DNA of 64,000 bases from Terribacillus aidingensis (GTDB lineage Bacteria > Bacillota > Bacilli > Bacillales > Amphibacillaceae), in NCBI RefSeq assembly GCF_900215625.1, contig NZ_OBEK01000001.1, forward strand, positions 744,001 through 808,000, read 5' to 3'. A program made the position numbers and the translations under genes. Below are positions 25,311 to 35,197 of this stretch, one piece after another. Numbering within the stretch: position 1 is the stretch's first letter; each line of letters begins with the position of its first letter. Under the pieces are notes generated by a model. The model did no database searches. It was not told the origin of the DNA and saw only the letters and a program-made list of their open reading frames with translations.

Positions 25311-26432
25311 ATGAGAATATTATTAATCTCAAATATGTATCCAGATAAAAAACACCCAGGGTTTGGTGTCTTTGTAAAGCATTCTGCAAATATGTTGAGT
25401 GCCAATGGATATACACTAGAAAAGGTTGTAAGAATAAAAAAGAATAATAGACTTATTAAATTGATTGATTATGTGCTCTTCTATTTTAGAATCTTCTTTA
25501 AAGTACTGACAACTAAAAGTGAAATTATATATGTTCATTTTGCCGCACATCCTTCAATACCAATCTTACTATCAATCTTTTTCCGTAAAAACCTTAAGGT
25601 AGTGACCAATGTTCACGGTACAGATGTTGTTCCAGAAAATGTTATCCATAAGCTTTTTCAACCTTTTGTTAAAATGTTATTACAGAAATCGAACATAATT
25701 ATAAGCCCTTCTAATTACTTTAAGGAGCTTGTTAGAGAGCGGTATGGAATAGAGGATAAAAAGATCAAAGTATTTCCTTCTGGAGGTATAAATAAAGAAA
25801 TATTCTATCCAATTAATGAACAAAGTAAAAGATATGACGAGTTTGATTTAAATAAAAGAGAGCAATACTTAGGGTTTGTTGGAAGAATAGAGTACGGAAA
25901 GGGATGGAAAACGCTATTATCGGCATTTAGGATACTAAAAGAGGAAAGAAATTTGTCTGGATGGAAAATAATTTTTGTTGGATATGGAGATGAAGCTGAG
26001 ATCTTCAAGGAAACGGTAAGAGAGTATAACCTTGATAATGATATTGTTTATTTTCAGTATCTACAACAAGAGGAGTTAAACCATATCTATAACATTATTG
26101 ATTATTTTTGTTTCCCGACTGAAAGGAAAGGAGAGAGCTTAGGTCTAGTTGGAATTGAAGCTATGGCCACTGGTACCCCTGTTATTGGAAGCAATATTGC
26201 AGGACTAAAAAGTTACATAAGTGATGGAAAAAACGGTTTCTTATTTGACGCGGGCAATGTAGACGATTTAGCTGATGTTATAGAAGATGCTCTTACTAAG
26301 AGTGCCAGTCCGGAAAAAAATAACGCAATCAGGAGCAATGCTCTCAAAACATCGAACAGATATGAAGTGAACAATATAAAGAGCATATTAATAGATATAT
26401 TTGAGGATTTGAATCAGGAGGAATTAGATTGA
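25311..26432 (+). CDS. GT4 family glycosyltransferase
   Basis: A 373-residue GT-B glycosyltransferase. The N-terminal domain opens MRILLISNMYPDKKHPGFGVFV, with VTNVHGTDV near residue 105. The C-terminal domain shows YLGFVGRIEYGKGWKTLLSAF, FVGYGDE and the donor-binding EX7E region GESLGLVGIEAMATGTPVIGS. The start at 25311 follows GAAGGAAGCG; an in-frame start at 25245 would overlap the previous gene and has no ribosome site. It would add the second or third sugar of the repeat unit on the cytoplasmic side. From here on the sequence becomes markedly AT-rich. Confidence 0.9.
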   Translation: MRILLISNMYPDKKHPGFGVFVKHSANMLSANGYTLEKVVRIKKNNRLIKLIDYVLFYFRIFFKVLTTKSEIIYVHFAAHPSIPILLSIFFRKNLKVVTNVHGTDVVPENVIHKLFQPFVKMLLQKSNIIISPSNYFKELVRERYGIEDKKIKVFPSGGINKEIFYPINEQSKRYDEFDLNKREQYLGFVGRIEYGKGWKTLLSAFRILKEERNLSGWKIIFVGYGDEAEIFKETVREYNLDNDIVYFQYLQQEELNHIYNIIDYFCFPTERKGESLGLVGIEAMATGTPVIGSNIAGLKSYISDGKNGFLFDAGNVDDLADVIEDALTKSASPEKNNAIRSNALKTSNRYEVNNIKSILIDIFEDLNQEELD

Positions 26433-27577
26433 AGCATATCTTTATAATAGGGTCCAAAGGTATACCGGCTAAGTACGGTGGGTTTGAAACTTTTGTAGAT
26501 GAGTTAGTGTCAAGGAAGCAAAGTAGTGATATTAGTTACCATGTCTCATGTCTTGCTGATAATAGTGATGAGTTTACTTATAAAGGAACTAGATGCTTTA
26601 ATGTTACCGTGAAAGATATAGGTAATGCAAAAGCGATTACATATGATATAGCAAGTTTAAATAGGTGTATTGAATATATAAAAAAAAATAATATAAAGGA
26701 TGCAATTATTTACATATTGGCAAGTAGGATAGGACCATTCTTACAGTGGAAAAGAAGAACTTTATCAAAGTTGGGAGTTAGAGTCTTCTTAAATCCCGAT
26801 GGAATAGAATGGAAGAGAAGCAAATGGAGTTATCCGGTCAGGAAATATTGGAAGTTTTCAGAGAGATATATGGTGAAATCTGCTGATCTAGTTATTTGCG
26901 ATTCTAAAAATATAGAAAAGTATATAAGAGATGAATATACAAATTTTAATCCTAAAACAATTTTTATTCCTTATGGAGCTGAAATATTAGAAAATGAACT
27001 AGATTCATCAGATTGGTTCGAAAAACATAAAGTTAAAAAGAATATGTACTATCTCATGGTAGGGCGCTTTGTACCTGAAAATAACTATGAATTAGTTATA
27101 AGAGAATTTATGAATAGTAACAGTACTAAAGACTTAGTGATAATAACGAATCATTTAGGAACAGATTTGTTTGAGAAGTTAAGTAATAAATTAAGGATGG
27201 GTAATGATAAAAGAATAAAGTTTGTAGGAACTGTATATGACTCCCAGTTGCTAAATAAAATTAGACAGGATTCATTCGCTTATATTCATGGTCATTCAGT
27301 AGGTGGAACTAACCCTTCTTTACTAGAAGCTTTGTCAATAACTAAGTTAAATTTACTTTATGATGTTAGCTTCAATAGAGAAGTTGGGGAGGAAGCTGGT
27401 ATTTATTTTACCAGTACTGAAGGGTCTTTACGTAATAGAATTAGTGAAGTAGAGGAATTAAGCGAGGAACAACAAGATATTTTTGGTAGGAAGGCCAAGC
27501 AAAGAATATCAGATGATTATTCTTGGGGGAATATTGTAGCAGATTATGAAAATGAATTCTTAAAGGAGGACTTATAA
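26429..27577 (+). CDS. Glycosyltransferase with DUF1972 N-terminus, probable rhamnosyltransferase
   Basis: A 382-residue GT-B enzyme. The N-terminal [22 protein letters not shown] is the DUF1972 signature found in beta-1,4-rhamnosyltransferases such as Cps2T and in related capsule enzymes. The C-terminal donor domain includes [20 protein letters not shown] and [12 protein letters not shown]. It starts with TTG at 26429, overlapping the preceding stop by 4 bp, after AGGAGGAATTAGA, which shows coupling. The rhamnose specificity is inferred from family resemblance plus the four dTDP-rhamnose genes that follow at once. Confidence 0.85.
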   Translation: MKHIFIIGSKGIPAKYGGFETFVDELVSRKQSSDISYHVSCLADNSDEFTYKGTRCFNVTVKDIGNAKAITYDIASLNRCIEYIKKNNIKDAIIYILASRIGPFLQWKRRTLSKLGVRVFLNPDGIEWKRSKWSYPVRKYWKFSERYMVKSADLVICDSKNIEKYIRDEYTNFNPKTIFIPYGAEILENELDSSDWFEKHKVKKNMYYLMVGRFVPENNYELVIREFMNSNSTKDLVIITNHLGTDLFEKLSNKLRMGNDKRIKFVGTVYDSQLLNKIRQDSFAYIHGHSVGGTNPSLLEALSITKLNLLYDVSFNREVGEEAGIYFTSTEGSLRNRISEVEELSEEQQDIFGRKAKQRISDDYSWGNIVADYENEFLKEDL

Positions 27578-28455
27578 TGAAAGGCATTATATTAGCTGGT
27601 GGTAGTGGAACCCGGCTGTACCCTTTAACTCAGGTAACAAGTAAGCAACTGTTGCCCATCTATGATAAACCTATGATTTATTATCCTTTATCGACACTTA
27701 TGTTAGCAGGAATAAGGGATATACTTATAATCTCTACACCAGAAGATTTACCGAGATTCCAAAACTTGTTGGGATCAGGGGAGAAATTTGGTATTAAATT
27801 ATCTTATGAGATTCAGTATAAACCCGAGGGTCTAGCTCAAGCCTTCATAATCGGAGAAGAATTTATAGGTAATGATTCAGTAGCAATGATACTTGGAGAC
27901 AATATATACTATGGTAATGGCTTAAGAACAATGCTCAAAGAAGCTATTAAAAACAACATTGGTGCCACTGTTTTTGGTTTTCATGTTAAAGATCCTGAAA
28001 GATTTGGTGTTGTAGAATTTGATAATAATGGGAAAGTTCTAAGCATTATAGAAAAGCCTGACTCACCTAAGTCTAATTACGCGGTTACAGGACTATATAT
28101 TTATAACAATGATGTGGTTGAATATGCTAAAAATGTTGTTCCTTCCCAAAGAGGTGAGTTGGAAATCACTTCTTTAAACGACATGTATTTACAATCAAAC
28201 AGGCTTCAAGTAAGGCTTTTAGGTAGAGGTTATACGTGGCTAGATACAGGCACTCACGAGAGTTTAAATGAAGCAACAAATTTTGTGAGGACCATTGAAT
28301 CTCACCAAGGAATTAAAATTTCAGCCCCTGAAGAGATAGCATATTTAAACAAGTGGATTTCAAACAGCGCTCTTGATGAAGCTAGTAAACTCATGGCAAA
28401 AACAGAATATGGAAAGTATTTAGGCGAAGTAGCAAACAATAAAATAAGATACTAG
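27577..28455 (+). CDS. rmlA: Glucose-1-phosphate thymidylyltransferase
   Basis: A 292-residue nucleotidyltransferase, the first step of dTDP-L-rhamnose synthesis. It has the motifs [20 protein letters not shown] at residues 6-25, ILGDNIYYG near residue 106, [16 protein letters not shown] and [11 protein letters not shown]. Length and motifs match the homotetrameric RmlA/RfbA form. The ATG shares one base with the preceding TAA stop, so translation is coupled. With the next three genes it gives a complete rhamnose pathway, in the order A-C-D-B. Confidence 0.96.
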   Translation: MKGIILAGGSGTRLYPLTQVTSKQLLPIYDKPMIYYPLSTLMLAGIRDILIISTPEDLPRFQNLLGSGEKFGIKLSYEIQYKPEGLAQAFIIGEEFIGNDSVAMILGDNIYYGNGLRTMLKEAIKNNIGATVFGFHVKDPERFGVVEFDNNGKVLSIIEKPDSPKSNYAVTGLYIYNNDVVEYAKNVVPSQRGELEITSLNDMYLQSNRLQVRLLGRGYTWLDTGTHESLNEATNFVRTIESHQGIKISAPEEIAYLNKWISNSALDEASKLMAKTEYGKYLGEVANNKIRY

Positions 28456-28464
28456 GAGTTAATA

Positions 28465-29016
28465 ATGAATTCATTTAATACTGACTTAGACGGAGTAAAA
28501 GTTATCGAGAACAAGGTTTTTGGTGATGAAAGAGGTTGGTTTACTGAATCATACAATCATAATATGTATAAAGAGAATGGTATATATACCAAATTCATCC
28601 AAGATAATCATTCTTTTTCAAAGTACAAAGGTACTCTTAGGGGGTTACATTTACAACTATATCCAAAAGCACAAACCAAGTTAGTTAGATGCACTAGAGG
28701 GTCTATCTTTGATGTTGCTATAGACTTAAGACCAGAAAGCAAAACTTTCAAACAATCATATGGTATTATCCTGTCGGAAACTAATCAAAAACAATTGTTA
28801 ATACCAAAAGGTTTTGCACATGGATTTATTACATTAGAAGATAAAACTGAAGTACAGTACAAAGTTGACGAGCATTATTCAAAGGAACACGATAGATCAA
28901 TAGCTTGGAACGATAGAATATTGGGAATTGACTGGCCAACTGAGGTTAATGTTATCTCGGATAAAGATAGAGTGGCACCAACTTTAGATACTTTTCTAGA
29001 AAGAGAATATAAGTAA
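28465..29016 (+). CDS. rmlC: dTDP-4-dehydrorhamnose 3,5-epimerase
   Basis: A 183-residue cupin epimerase, the third step of dTDP-L-rhamnose synthesis. Visible motifs are DERGWFTESYN, FIQDNHSFSKYKGTLRGLHLQ (catalytic His in LRGLHLQ), the VRCTRGSIFDVAIDLR strand with the Asp partner, and IPKGFAHGFITLED. The ribosome site AGGAG precedes the ATG. The stop overlaps the start of rmlD by one base. Confidence 0.96.
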   Translation: MNSFNTDLDGVKVIENKVFGDERGWFTESYNHNMYKENGIYTKFIQDNHSFSKYKGTLRGLHLQLYPKAQTKLVRCTRGSIFDVAIDLRPESKTFKQSYGIILSETNQKQLLIPKGFAHGFITLEDKTEVQYKVDEHYSKEHDRSIAWNDRILGIDWPTEVNVISDKDRVAPTLDTFLEREYK

Positions 29017-29843
29017 TGAAGATACTTGTTACAGGACATACAGGCCAATTAGGATATGATGTTGTAGAAGTTTTTAAATATGAAGGCTATGAGGTTAAAG
29101 GGGTCAGTACAAAAGACTTTAATTTAACTAACTTTAACGAAGTTAACAACTTTGTTGAGAGCTTTAATCCTGACTGTATAGTCCATTGTGCAGCTTACAC
29201 AAAGGTTGATCAAGCAGAAATAGATACTGAAATATGCTGGGAAGTTAATGTAGAAGGGTCTGTAAATCTTATTGAAGCTGCTAAGAAGATTAATTCTAAA
29301 ATTATATTTATTAGTAGTGATTATGTATTTAGTGGGACAGGAAATTTTCCTTATAATGAATATGATAAAACACAACCTATAAATTATTATGGCCTGACAA
29401 AAGAAAAAATAGAAAAATATCTAGCTCAGAATATGGAAGATTACTGCATTGTAAGAATCTCTTGGGTGTTCGGAAAAAACGGTAGTAATTTTGTAGACAC
29501 TATGATTAAGCTGAGTCAATCTAAAGATGAATTAAGAGTTGTAGACGATCAAATTGGTTCACCCACATATACTGTAGATGCAGCACGTTTTTTATTATCT
29601 CTATTTAAGTCTAATAAAAGTGGGATATATCACGCTACGAATACGGGATATTGCAGTTGGGCAGACTTTGCAACTGAGATTTTTAAGCAAAAATCAATCA
29701 ATACTGTGATTAATAGGGTGACAAGCGATGAATTCAAAACATTGGCAGTGAGGCCTAAGAATAGCAGGTTAAGTAATAGTGGCGAAGTTTATCAAATGCC
29801 CACATGGCAAGATGCCTTGTCACGATACCTAGATAAAGGATGA
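29016..29843 (+). CDS. rmlD: dTDP-4-dehydrorhamnose reductase
   Basis: A 275-residue SDR enzyme, the last step of dTDP-L-rhamnose synthesis. It has the NAD(P) motif TGHTGQLGYDV at residues 7-17, HCAAYTKVDQAE, ISSDYVFSGTG, and the catalytic YxxxK as YYGLTKEKIE near residue 128. The C-terminus contains VRPKNSRLSN, typical of RmlD. It starts one base inside the preceding stop. Confidence 0.96.
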   Translation: MKILVTGHTGQLGYDVVEVFKYEGYEVKGVSTKDFNLTNFNEVNNFVESFNPDCIVHCAAYTKVDQAEIDTEICWEVNVEGSVNLIEAAKKINSKIIFISSDYVFSGTGNFPYNEYDKTQPINYYGLTKEKIEKYLAQNMEDYCIVRISWVFGKNGSNFVDTMIKLSQSKDELRVVDDQIGSPTYTVDAARFLLSLFKSNKSGIYHATNTGYCSWADFATEIFKQKSINTVINRVTSDEFKTLAVRPKNSRLSNSGEVYQMPTWQDALSRYLDKG

Positions 29844-29849
29844 TGATTT

Positions 29850-30839
29850 ATGAATAGAACGAAGATCTTAGTAACGGGCGGCGCCGGTTTTATCGGAGGA
29901 AACTATGTACACTACCTATTAAATAATGATCCAGACGCTTTAGTATATAATCTAGACAGTTTAACCTATGCTGGAGAACTTAATAAACATGAAAGATGTG
30001 CTTCAAATCCTAATTATAAGTTTATAGAGGCAGATATCAGAGATAAAGAACAAATTACCAATATATTTGAAGAATATAAATTTGACTATGTGGTTCATTT
30101 TGCTGCTGAAAGTCATGTTGATAGATCGATTCATTCTCCAGATGTCTTCTTGGAAACTAACGTATTAGGTACTCACAATCTACTCAATGCTAGTTTGAAA
30201 ACCAATATTAAAAAGTTCTTACACGTTTCTACAGATGAGGTATATGGAGAATTAGATTTCACTCCAAATACATATTTTAATGAGGATACGCCTTTGGATC
30301 CAAGCAGTCCTTATAGCTCAAGTAAAGCATCATCTGATCTTATTGTCTTAGCTTACTCAAAGACATATGGTCTGCCTGTTAACATAACACGTTGTTCAAA
30401 TAACTACGGTCCGTTTCATTTTCCAGAAAAGCTAATTCCCTTAGCAATTACAAATGTGTTAAGAAATAGAAAAGTACCTGTTTATGGAACAGGAGAAAAT
30501 ATTCGAGATTGGTTGCATGTAGAAGATCATTGTTCCGCTATTGATTTAGTTCTTCGTAGAGGAGAGAATGGTCAAGTATATAATATTGGCGGCCATAATG
30601 AAAAGACGAACTTAGAAGTCGTGTCAGATATCTTATCGTATTTTGGTAAAAGCTTAGATTGTATAGAATATGTTAAGGACAGAAAAGGTCATGACAAGAG
30701 ATATGCTATCAATCCGAGTAAGATTAGTGAATTAGGTTGGAAACCTAACTATCAATTTAAGGATGGTCTAAAGCAAACTATAGAATGGTACGTAAACAAT
30801 AGAAGTTGGTGGGAACGTTTACTTACTGAGGATAAATAA
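29850..30839 (+). CDS. rmlB: dTDP-glucose 4,6-dehydratase
   Basis: A 329-residue extended SDR enzyme, the second step of dTDP-L-rhamnose synthesis. Motifs are TGGAGFIGGNYVHYL at residues 8-22, HFAAESHVDRSI, HVSTDEVYGEL with the catalytic Thr-Asp-Glu, and PYSSSKASSDL with the catalytic Tyr-Lys near residue 160. NNYGPFHFPEKLIPL follows further on. It starts 7 bp after rmlD. Confidence 0.96.
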   Translation: MNRTKILVTGGAGFIGGNYVHYLLNNDPDALVYNLDSLTYAGELNKHERCASNPNYKFIEADIRDKEQITNIFEEYKFDYVVHFAAESHVDRSIHSPDVFLETNVLGTHNLLNASLKTNIKKFLHVSTDEVYGELDFTPNTYFNEDTPLDPSSPYSSSKASSDLIVLAYSKTYGLPVNITRCSNNYGPFHFPEKLIPLAITNVLRNRKVPVYGTGENIRDWLHVEDHCSAIDLVLRRGENGQVYNIGGHNEKTNLEVVSDILSYFGKSLDCIEYVKDRKGHDKRYAINPSKISELGWKPNYQFKDGLKQTIEWYVNNRSWWERLLTEDK

Positions 30840-30850
30840 GGGAGTAAAAA

Positions 30851-31966
30851 ATGAAAAAAAAAGTTGGATTACTAACTATTAACGACTACGGAAATTATGG
30901 AAACAGGTTACAGAATTTTGCATTACAAGAGGTAATAAAAGGATTGGGATTTGAGGTTGAAACAGTTGTAAATAATTCTAACACATTACCTAGCGATGGA
31001 AGTATTATTAAAAAGTTAAAAGGAAAAAACATTAAAGATATATTTAATAAGGTCAATGAAAGAGCAATCCATAAGAGATATTCTAATAACACGCATAATA
31101 GAATTAAGGCTTTTAAATCCTTTACAAAACTTCATATTAAAGAAACAGATTTTGTCATTAACAAGAACCATATACCAGAAGATTTAAATAGTAAATTTGA
31201 TTATTTTATTACTGGTAGTGATCAAGTGTGGAATCCAATTATTGATCACAGATCATCAATTGATTTTCTAACGTTTGCTGAGTTTCATAAAAGGATATCT
31301 TATGCTCCGAGTTTTGGAGTATCTAATGTACCTTCCGAAAGAGAAGAAGAATATAAAACATGGTTAAACGGTGTTAATCATATATCTGTTAGGGAGGATG
31401 CAGGTGCGTCTATAATAAAACAACTAACAGGAAAAGAAGCTAGTGTATTAATAGATCCTACGCTATTGTTAGATGAATCATCATGGGATATGCTCATAAA
31501 CTCAAGTAATATAGACCAGCAGGGCAAAAAGGGAACACTGGTTACATATTTTTTAGGAGATATACCTAAAGAATATAGTCTAATGATTAATGATATCGCT
31601 CTTAAATATAACCTAGATGTTATAAATTTAGGAAATATTAAAGACGCTGATACGTACACTAAAGATCCTGCTCAATTCTTAAGATTAATTGAACAGTCAG
31701 AATTAGTATGTACTGACTCGTTCCATGGATCTGTATTTTCTATTGTTTTGGAAAAACCATTTATTGTTTTTGATAGAAATGGTAGTTTACCGTCTATGAA
31801 TTCTAGAATTGAAACACTGCTTAATACTTTTAAACTAGAAGATAGATACTATAAAGCGATTCAACCAAATAATGTATTTAATCTTGATTTCAAAGAGTCC
31901 AAAAAAATACTTCAAATTGAAAGAGAAAAAGCTCTTAATTTCTTAAAGAAAGCATTAAATGTTTAG
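30851..31966 (+). CDS. Polysaccharide pyruvyl transferase family protein
   Basis: A 371-residue protein with the PS_pyruv_trans pattern: a start of VGLLTINDYGNYGNRLQNFALQ, FDYFITGSDQVWNP near residue 120, RISYAPSFGV, ISVREDAGASIIKQLTG, LIDPTLLLD and CTDSFHGSVFSIVLEKPFIVF near residue 290. Family members such as CsaB and ExoV add ketal-linked pyruvate from PEP to sugars, giving a negatively charged polymer. It is often found together with an F420-hydrogenase-beta-like protein, as here two genes further on. Confidence 0.9.
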   Translation: MKKKVGLLTINDYGNYGNRLQNFALQEVIKGLGFEVETVVNNSNTLPSDGSIIKKLKGKNIKDIFNKVNERAIHKRYSNNTHNRIKAFKSFTKLHIKETDFVINKNHIPEDLNSKFDYFITGSDQVWNPIIDHRSSIDFLTFAEFHKRISYAPSFGVSNVPSEREEEYKTWLNGVNHISVREDAGASIIKQLTGKEASVLIDPTLLLDESSWDMLINSSNIDQQGKKGTLVTYFLGDIPKEYSLMINDIALKYNLDVINLGNIKDADTYTKDPAQFLRLIEQSELVCTDSFHGSVFSIVLEKPFIVFDRNGSLPSMNSRIETLLNTFKLEDRYYKAIQPNNVFNLDFKESKKILQIEREKALNFLKKALNV

Positions 31967-31981
31967 AGAGTCGTTGTATTG

Positions 31982-33487
31982 ATGAGTAAATTAAAATTAG
32001 GAGCTATATTATCTTATATTAGTCTATTTGTTAATTTATCAATAGCTTTGCTTTATACACCGTTTCTGTTAAGGACACTAACGCAACAAGAATATGGCCT
32101 ATACACATTAATAGGCCCTATTCTTGCTTATTTTAATGTCTTTGATATGGGGCTGGGGAACGCCGTTGTTCGTTATGTATCTAGAAACAGAGCTATCGGC
32201 GATAAAAATCAAGAAGCAAGAATAAATACCATTTTTTTACTGTTGTATATACTAATTGGAATTGTGGTTGCTACAATTGGAATTATAATGAATAGTTATG
32301 TTGATCGTATCTTTGGCGATAGCTTTAGTGAGAAAGAACTATCAATTCTTAAGGGTATGATTACTCTTTTAATAATGAATTTCGCTGTATCTTTTCCTTT
32401 GGCTATCTTTAGTTCCATTATGCAAGCATATGAGAAGTTTGCCTATCTTAAAACCCTTTCTATCATTAGGTATTTAGCACTACCATTGTTTACAGTACCT
32501 GGACTTCTATTGGGTTATGGACCTTTATTTGTTGTAACAGCAACCGTAGTTATAAATATAGTTTGTCTATCTATAGTTTCAATTTACTGTTTTAAATTCC
32601 TCCAAACTAGATTTATATTAGGAAAACTTAACTTTAAGTTAACTGGTGAAATTACAATCTTTTCGCTCTTCATTTTCTTGAATGTAATTGTCGACTTAAT
32701 ATATTGGAATTCAGGACAATTTGTGTTAGGAAGTGTAAGTAGTACAATGGCTGTAGCAATTTTTGGAGTTTCAATACAGTTTGTAAAACTATATATGATG
32801 TTTTCATCTTCGATTAGTGGTTTATTCCTACCGAGAATTTCTATGATGATAGCTAATAAAGTGTCTGAAAAAGATCTGAGTAAGTTAATGACTAAGATTG
32901 GTCGACTACAGTTTTATATTCTAGGATTCTTGTTATCCGGGTTTCTTCTTTATGGTAGTTCATTTATCAAGGTATGGGCTGGTCAAGAGTACACTGAAGC
33001 ATATATATTGGCCATTATAATAATGATTCCATTAACTGCACCACTAATACAGAATGTTGGTATTGTAATATTACAAGCTAAAAATTTGCATTCTTTTCGT
33101 GCAATTGTAACATTATTGACAGCATTTTTTTGTATTCTAGGAGCGTACTTGTTATCTTCAAAGTATGGAGCAATTGGTATCTCAATTGCTTTAGGAGTTA
33201 CTTTGCTAATAGGAAATACAATTATAATGAATCTATACTACAATATTAAGTTGAAATTAAACATGGTATTATTTTGGAAAAATATTATGAAGATCAGTTT
33301 TATAATAGTAGTTAATATGATAATACCAACTCTACTTCTTTTCTCAATGGAAGAGAGCATTATTAGTATTTTATTACAGATAACCTTATTCTCATTATCA
33401 TATATCTTAATGATATACTTTTTTGCTTTTAATAGTTTTGAAAAAGGATTAATTAGAAATGTAATCAACAAATTACCATTTATGTAA
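31982..33487 (+). CDS. Wzx-type oligosaccharide flippase (MATE/MOP superfamily)
   Basis: A 501-residue integral membrane protein with about 12-14 helices. The N-terminal KLGAILSYISLFVNLSIALLYTPFLLRTL and QEYGLYTLIGPILAYFNVFDMGLGNAVVRYV are typical of polysaccharide transporter (PST) flippases. It would move the lipid-linked repeat unit across the membrane. The ATG at 31982 directly follows an in-frame TTG; the ribosome site (AGAGAG) is weak. Substrate specificity is not predictable. Confidence 0.92.
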   Translation: MSKLKLGAILSYISLFVNLSIALLYTPFLLRTLTQQEYGLYTLIGPILAYFNVFDMGLGNAVVRYVSRNRAIGDKNQEARINTIFLLLYILIGIVVATIGIIMNSYVDRIFGDSFSEKELSILKGMITLLIMNFAVSFPLAIFSSIMQAYEKFAYLKTLSIIRYLALPLFTVPGLLLGYGPLFVVTATVVINIVCLSIVSIYCFKFLQTRFILGKLNFKLTGEITIFSLFIFLNVIVDLIYWNSGQFVLGSVSSTMAVAIFGVSIQFVKLYMMFSSSISGLFLPRISMMIANKVSEKDLSKLMTKIGRLQFYILGFLLSGFLLYGSSFIKVWAGQEYTEAYILAIIIMIPLTAPLIQNVGIVILQAKNLHSFRAIVTLLTAFFCILGAYLLSSKYGAIGISIALGVTLLIGNTIIMNLYYNIKLKLNMVLFWKNIMKISFIIVVNMIIPTLLLFSMEESIISILLQITLFSLSYILMIYFFAFNSFEKGLIRNVINKLPFM

Positions 33488-33501
33488 AGGAGGAAATGAG
33501 A

Positions 33502-34917
33502 TTGAATAATCAAGTGAAGGAATTAATGGAGACCGTTGTCTCTAATGATTATTGTGTTGGGTGTGGTATATGTGCTGCGCTTGATAATTCTCCATTAACA
33601 ATGGTTCTAGATGAAAACGGTCAGTACAAACCAGTGTACAATCCACAGGAACAAATTGACAAGATGGAAGTTGATGTACTTAAGGTATGCCCATTTTCAA
33701 ATGATAGTAAAGATGAATCAGAACTAGGTGAAGAATTATATGGAGCTATACCTAGCATAAAACATAACGAATATGAGGGCTATTTTGTAAATAACTATGC
33801 TGCTTATGTTAAGTCAGGTGATTATAGAAGTAAAGGGTCATCTGGGGGAATGGGTAATTGGATTGCTTCAAAGTTACTTGAGACCAATATGGTAGATGGA
33901 GTTATTCATGTAAAGGATAGGGAAGATAAGGAAAACTCAGATATCTTGTTCGAGTATAAGGTGTCATTTAATAGGAGCGAATTAGAACAAGGAGCAAAAT
34001 CAAAATATTATCCTATAGAGTTATCTAACATATTAAATATGGTGAAAGATAGTGATAAAAAGTATGCCATTATAGGGGTTCCATGTTTCTTAAAATCAGT
34101 TCGACTTCTTGCAAGTGAAGACGCAAGGATAAAAGAACGGATTAAATTTTATGTTGGTTTGGTATGTGGACATTTGAAAAGTGACATGTTTGCCAAATCT
34201 ATGGGGTGGCAAATGGGTATTAACCCTGAACATCTTGAAACTATAGATTTTAGAAAGAAACTTGAGAATAAAGCAGCAAATAATTATGGTGTGCAAGCCA
34301 CTGGATATGTCGATGACAAATTAGAAACTAAGATTTCGGCTACAAAAGATCTATATACAACAAACTGGGGGCAGGGATTCTTTAGATACAATGCCTGTGA
34401 ATTTTGTGATGATGTATTAGCAGAAACTGCGGACGTAACTGTCGGTGATGCTTGGCTACCGAAATACTCAAATGATAGTCAAGGTACAAACATTGTAATA
34501 GTAAGAAATCCATTACTTAATAGTTTAATTTTAGATAATAAGAATGAGTTATTCTTAGAAGAACTTAGTGAAGAAAAAATCTATCAATCTCAAGCAAGTG
34601 GATTGAAACATAGGAGAGAAGGGCTTTCCTATCGCCTTTACCTAAAAGATAGAGAGGGAGTTTGGCGTCCTAAGAAGCGGGTCAACCCCTCAAACAAGAT
34701 AAGCAAAAAAAGGAAAGAAATATATGTCAAAAGAATGCGTATTTCACAAGAAAGTTTTAAAGCATTTAGAGTAGCTCAAAAGAGTAACGATTTCAATGTC
34801 TTTAGAGAAGAAATGAAACCATTAATTAATGATTATGAAAAGATTGCTGGTACGTCGCTGTTAAGAAAAACACTAAGAAAAGTAAAGCGAGGTATTTACG
34901 AAATTAAGAATAGATAG
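33502..34917 (+). CDS. F420 hydrogenase/dehydrogenase beta-subunit-like protein
   Basis: A 471-residue protein. An N-terminal ferredoxin-type cluster motif (YCVGCGICAALD, with VCPF about 50 residues later) is followed by FrhB-like domains containing GSSGGMGNWIASKLL, AIIGVPCFLKSVRLL, YVGLVCGHLKS and FCDDVLAETADVTVGDAW. In polysaccharide loci such proteins occur beside pyruvyltransferases; their reaction is unproven. The ribosome site AAAGGAGG is 8 bp before a TTG (33502) and only 2 bp before an ATG (33496), so TTG is preferred. The protein must work in the cytoplasm, having no membrane segment. Confidence 0.85.
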   Translation: MNNQVKELMETVVSNDYCVGCGICAALDNSPLTMVLDENGQYKPVYNPQEQIDKMEVDVLKVCPFSNDSKDESELGEELYGAIPSIKHNEYEGYFVNNYAAYVKSGDYRSKGSSGGMGNWIASKLLETNMVDGVIHVKDREDKENSDILFEYKVSFNRSELEQGAKSKYYPIELSNILNMVKDSDKKYAIIGVPCFLKSVRLLASEDARIKERIKFYVGLVCGHLKSDMFAKSMGWQMGINPEHLETIDFRKKLENKAANNYGVQATGYVDDKLETKISATKDLYTTNWGQGFFRYNACEFCDDVLAETADVTVGDAWLPKYSNDSQGTNIVIVRNPLLNSLILDNKNELFLEELSEEKIYQSQASGLKHRREGLSYRLYLKDREGVWRPKKRVNPSNKISKKRKEIYVKRMRISQESFKAFRVAQKSNDFNVFREEMKPLINDYEKIAGTSLLRKTLRKVKRGIYEIKNR

Positions 34918-35197
34918 ATTATAGGTAACCAGTTTGGTCATAGTTGGTTGGATATTTAAGATAGATATGTAGTATGTGGAGATGAATCTTTAATAAATTT
35001 CGTGTAAAGAGGTGATACACTCAACATCCTTAACAAAAATCTAAAATTATACGTTAAACAGGATGTAAAGTAATTATTAGGTACCTCTAATTTTCTGGTT
35101 ATTAGTATGGATAAGTGGAGGAAAGGGCAAAGGTAATTGCGTATTAAAGATTATTATTTCATAATAGGGAAAAGTAAAAGAAAAATGGTGATAATTA

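Noticed and set aside
34918-35197. Hidden gene between the iron-sulfur protein and the polymerase
   Set aside because: The 280 bp contain frequent stops in all frames and no ribosome site followed by an open frame.
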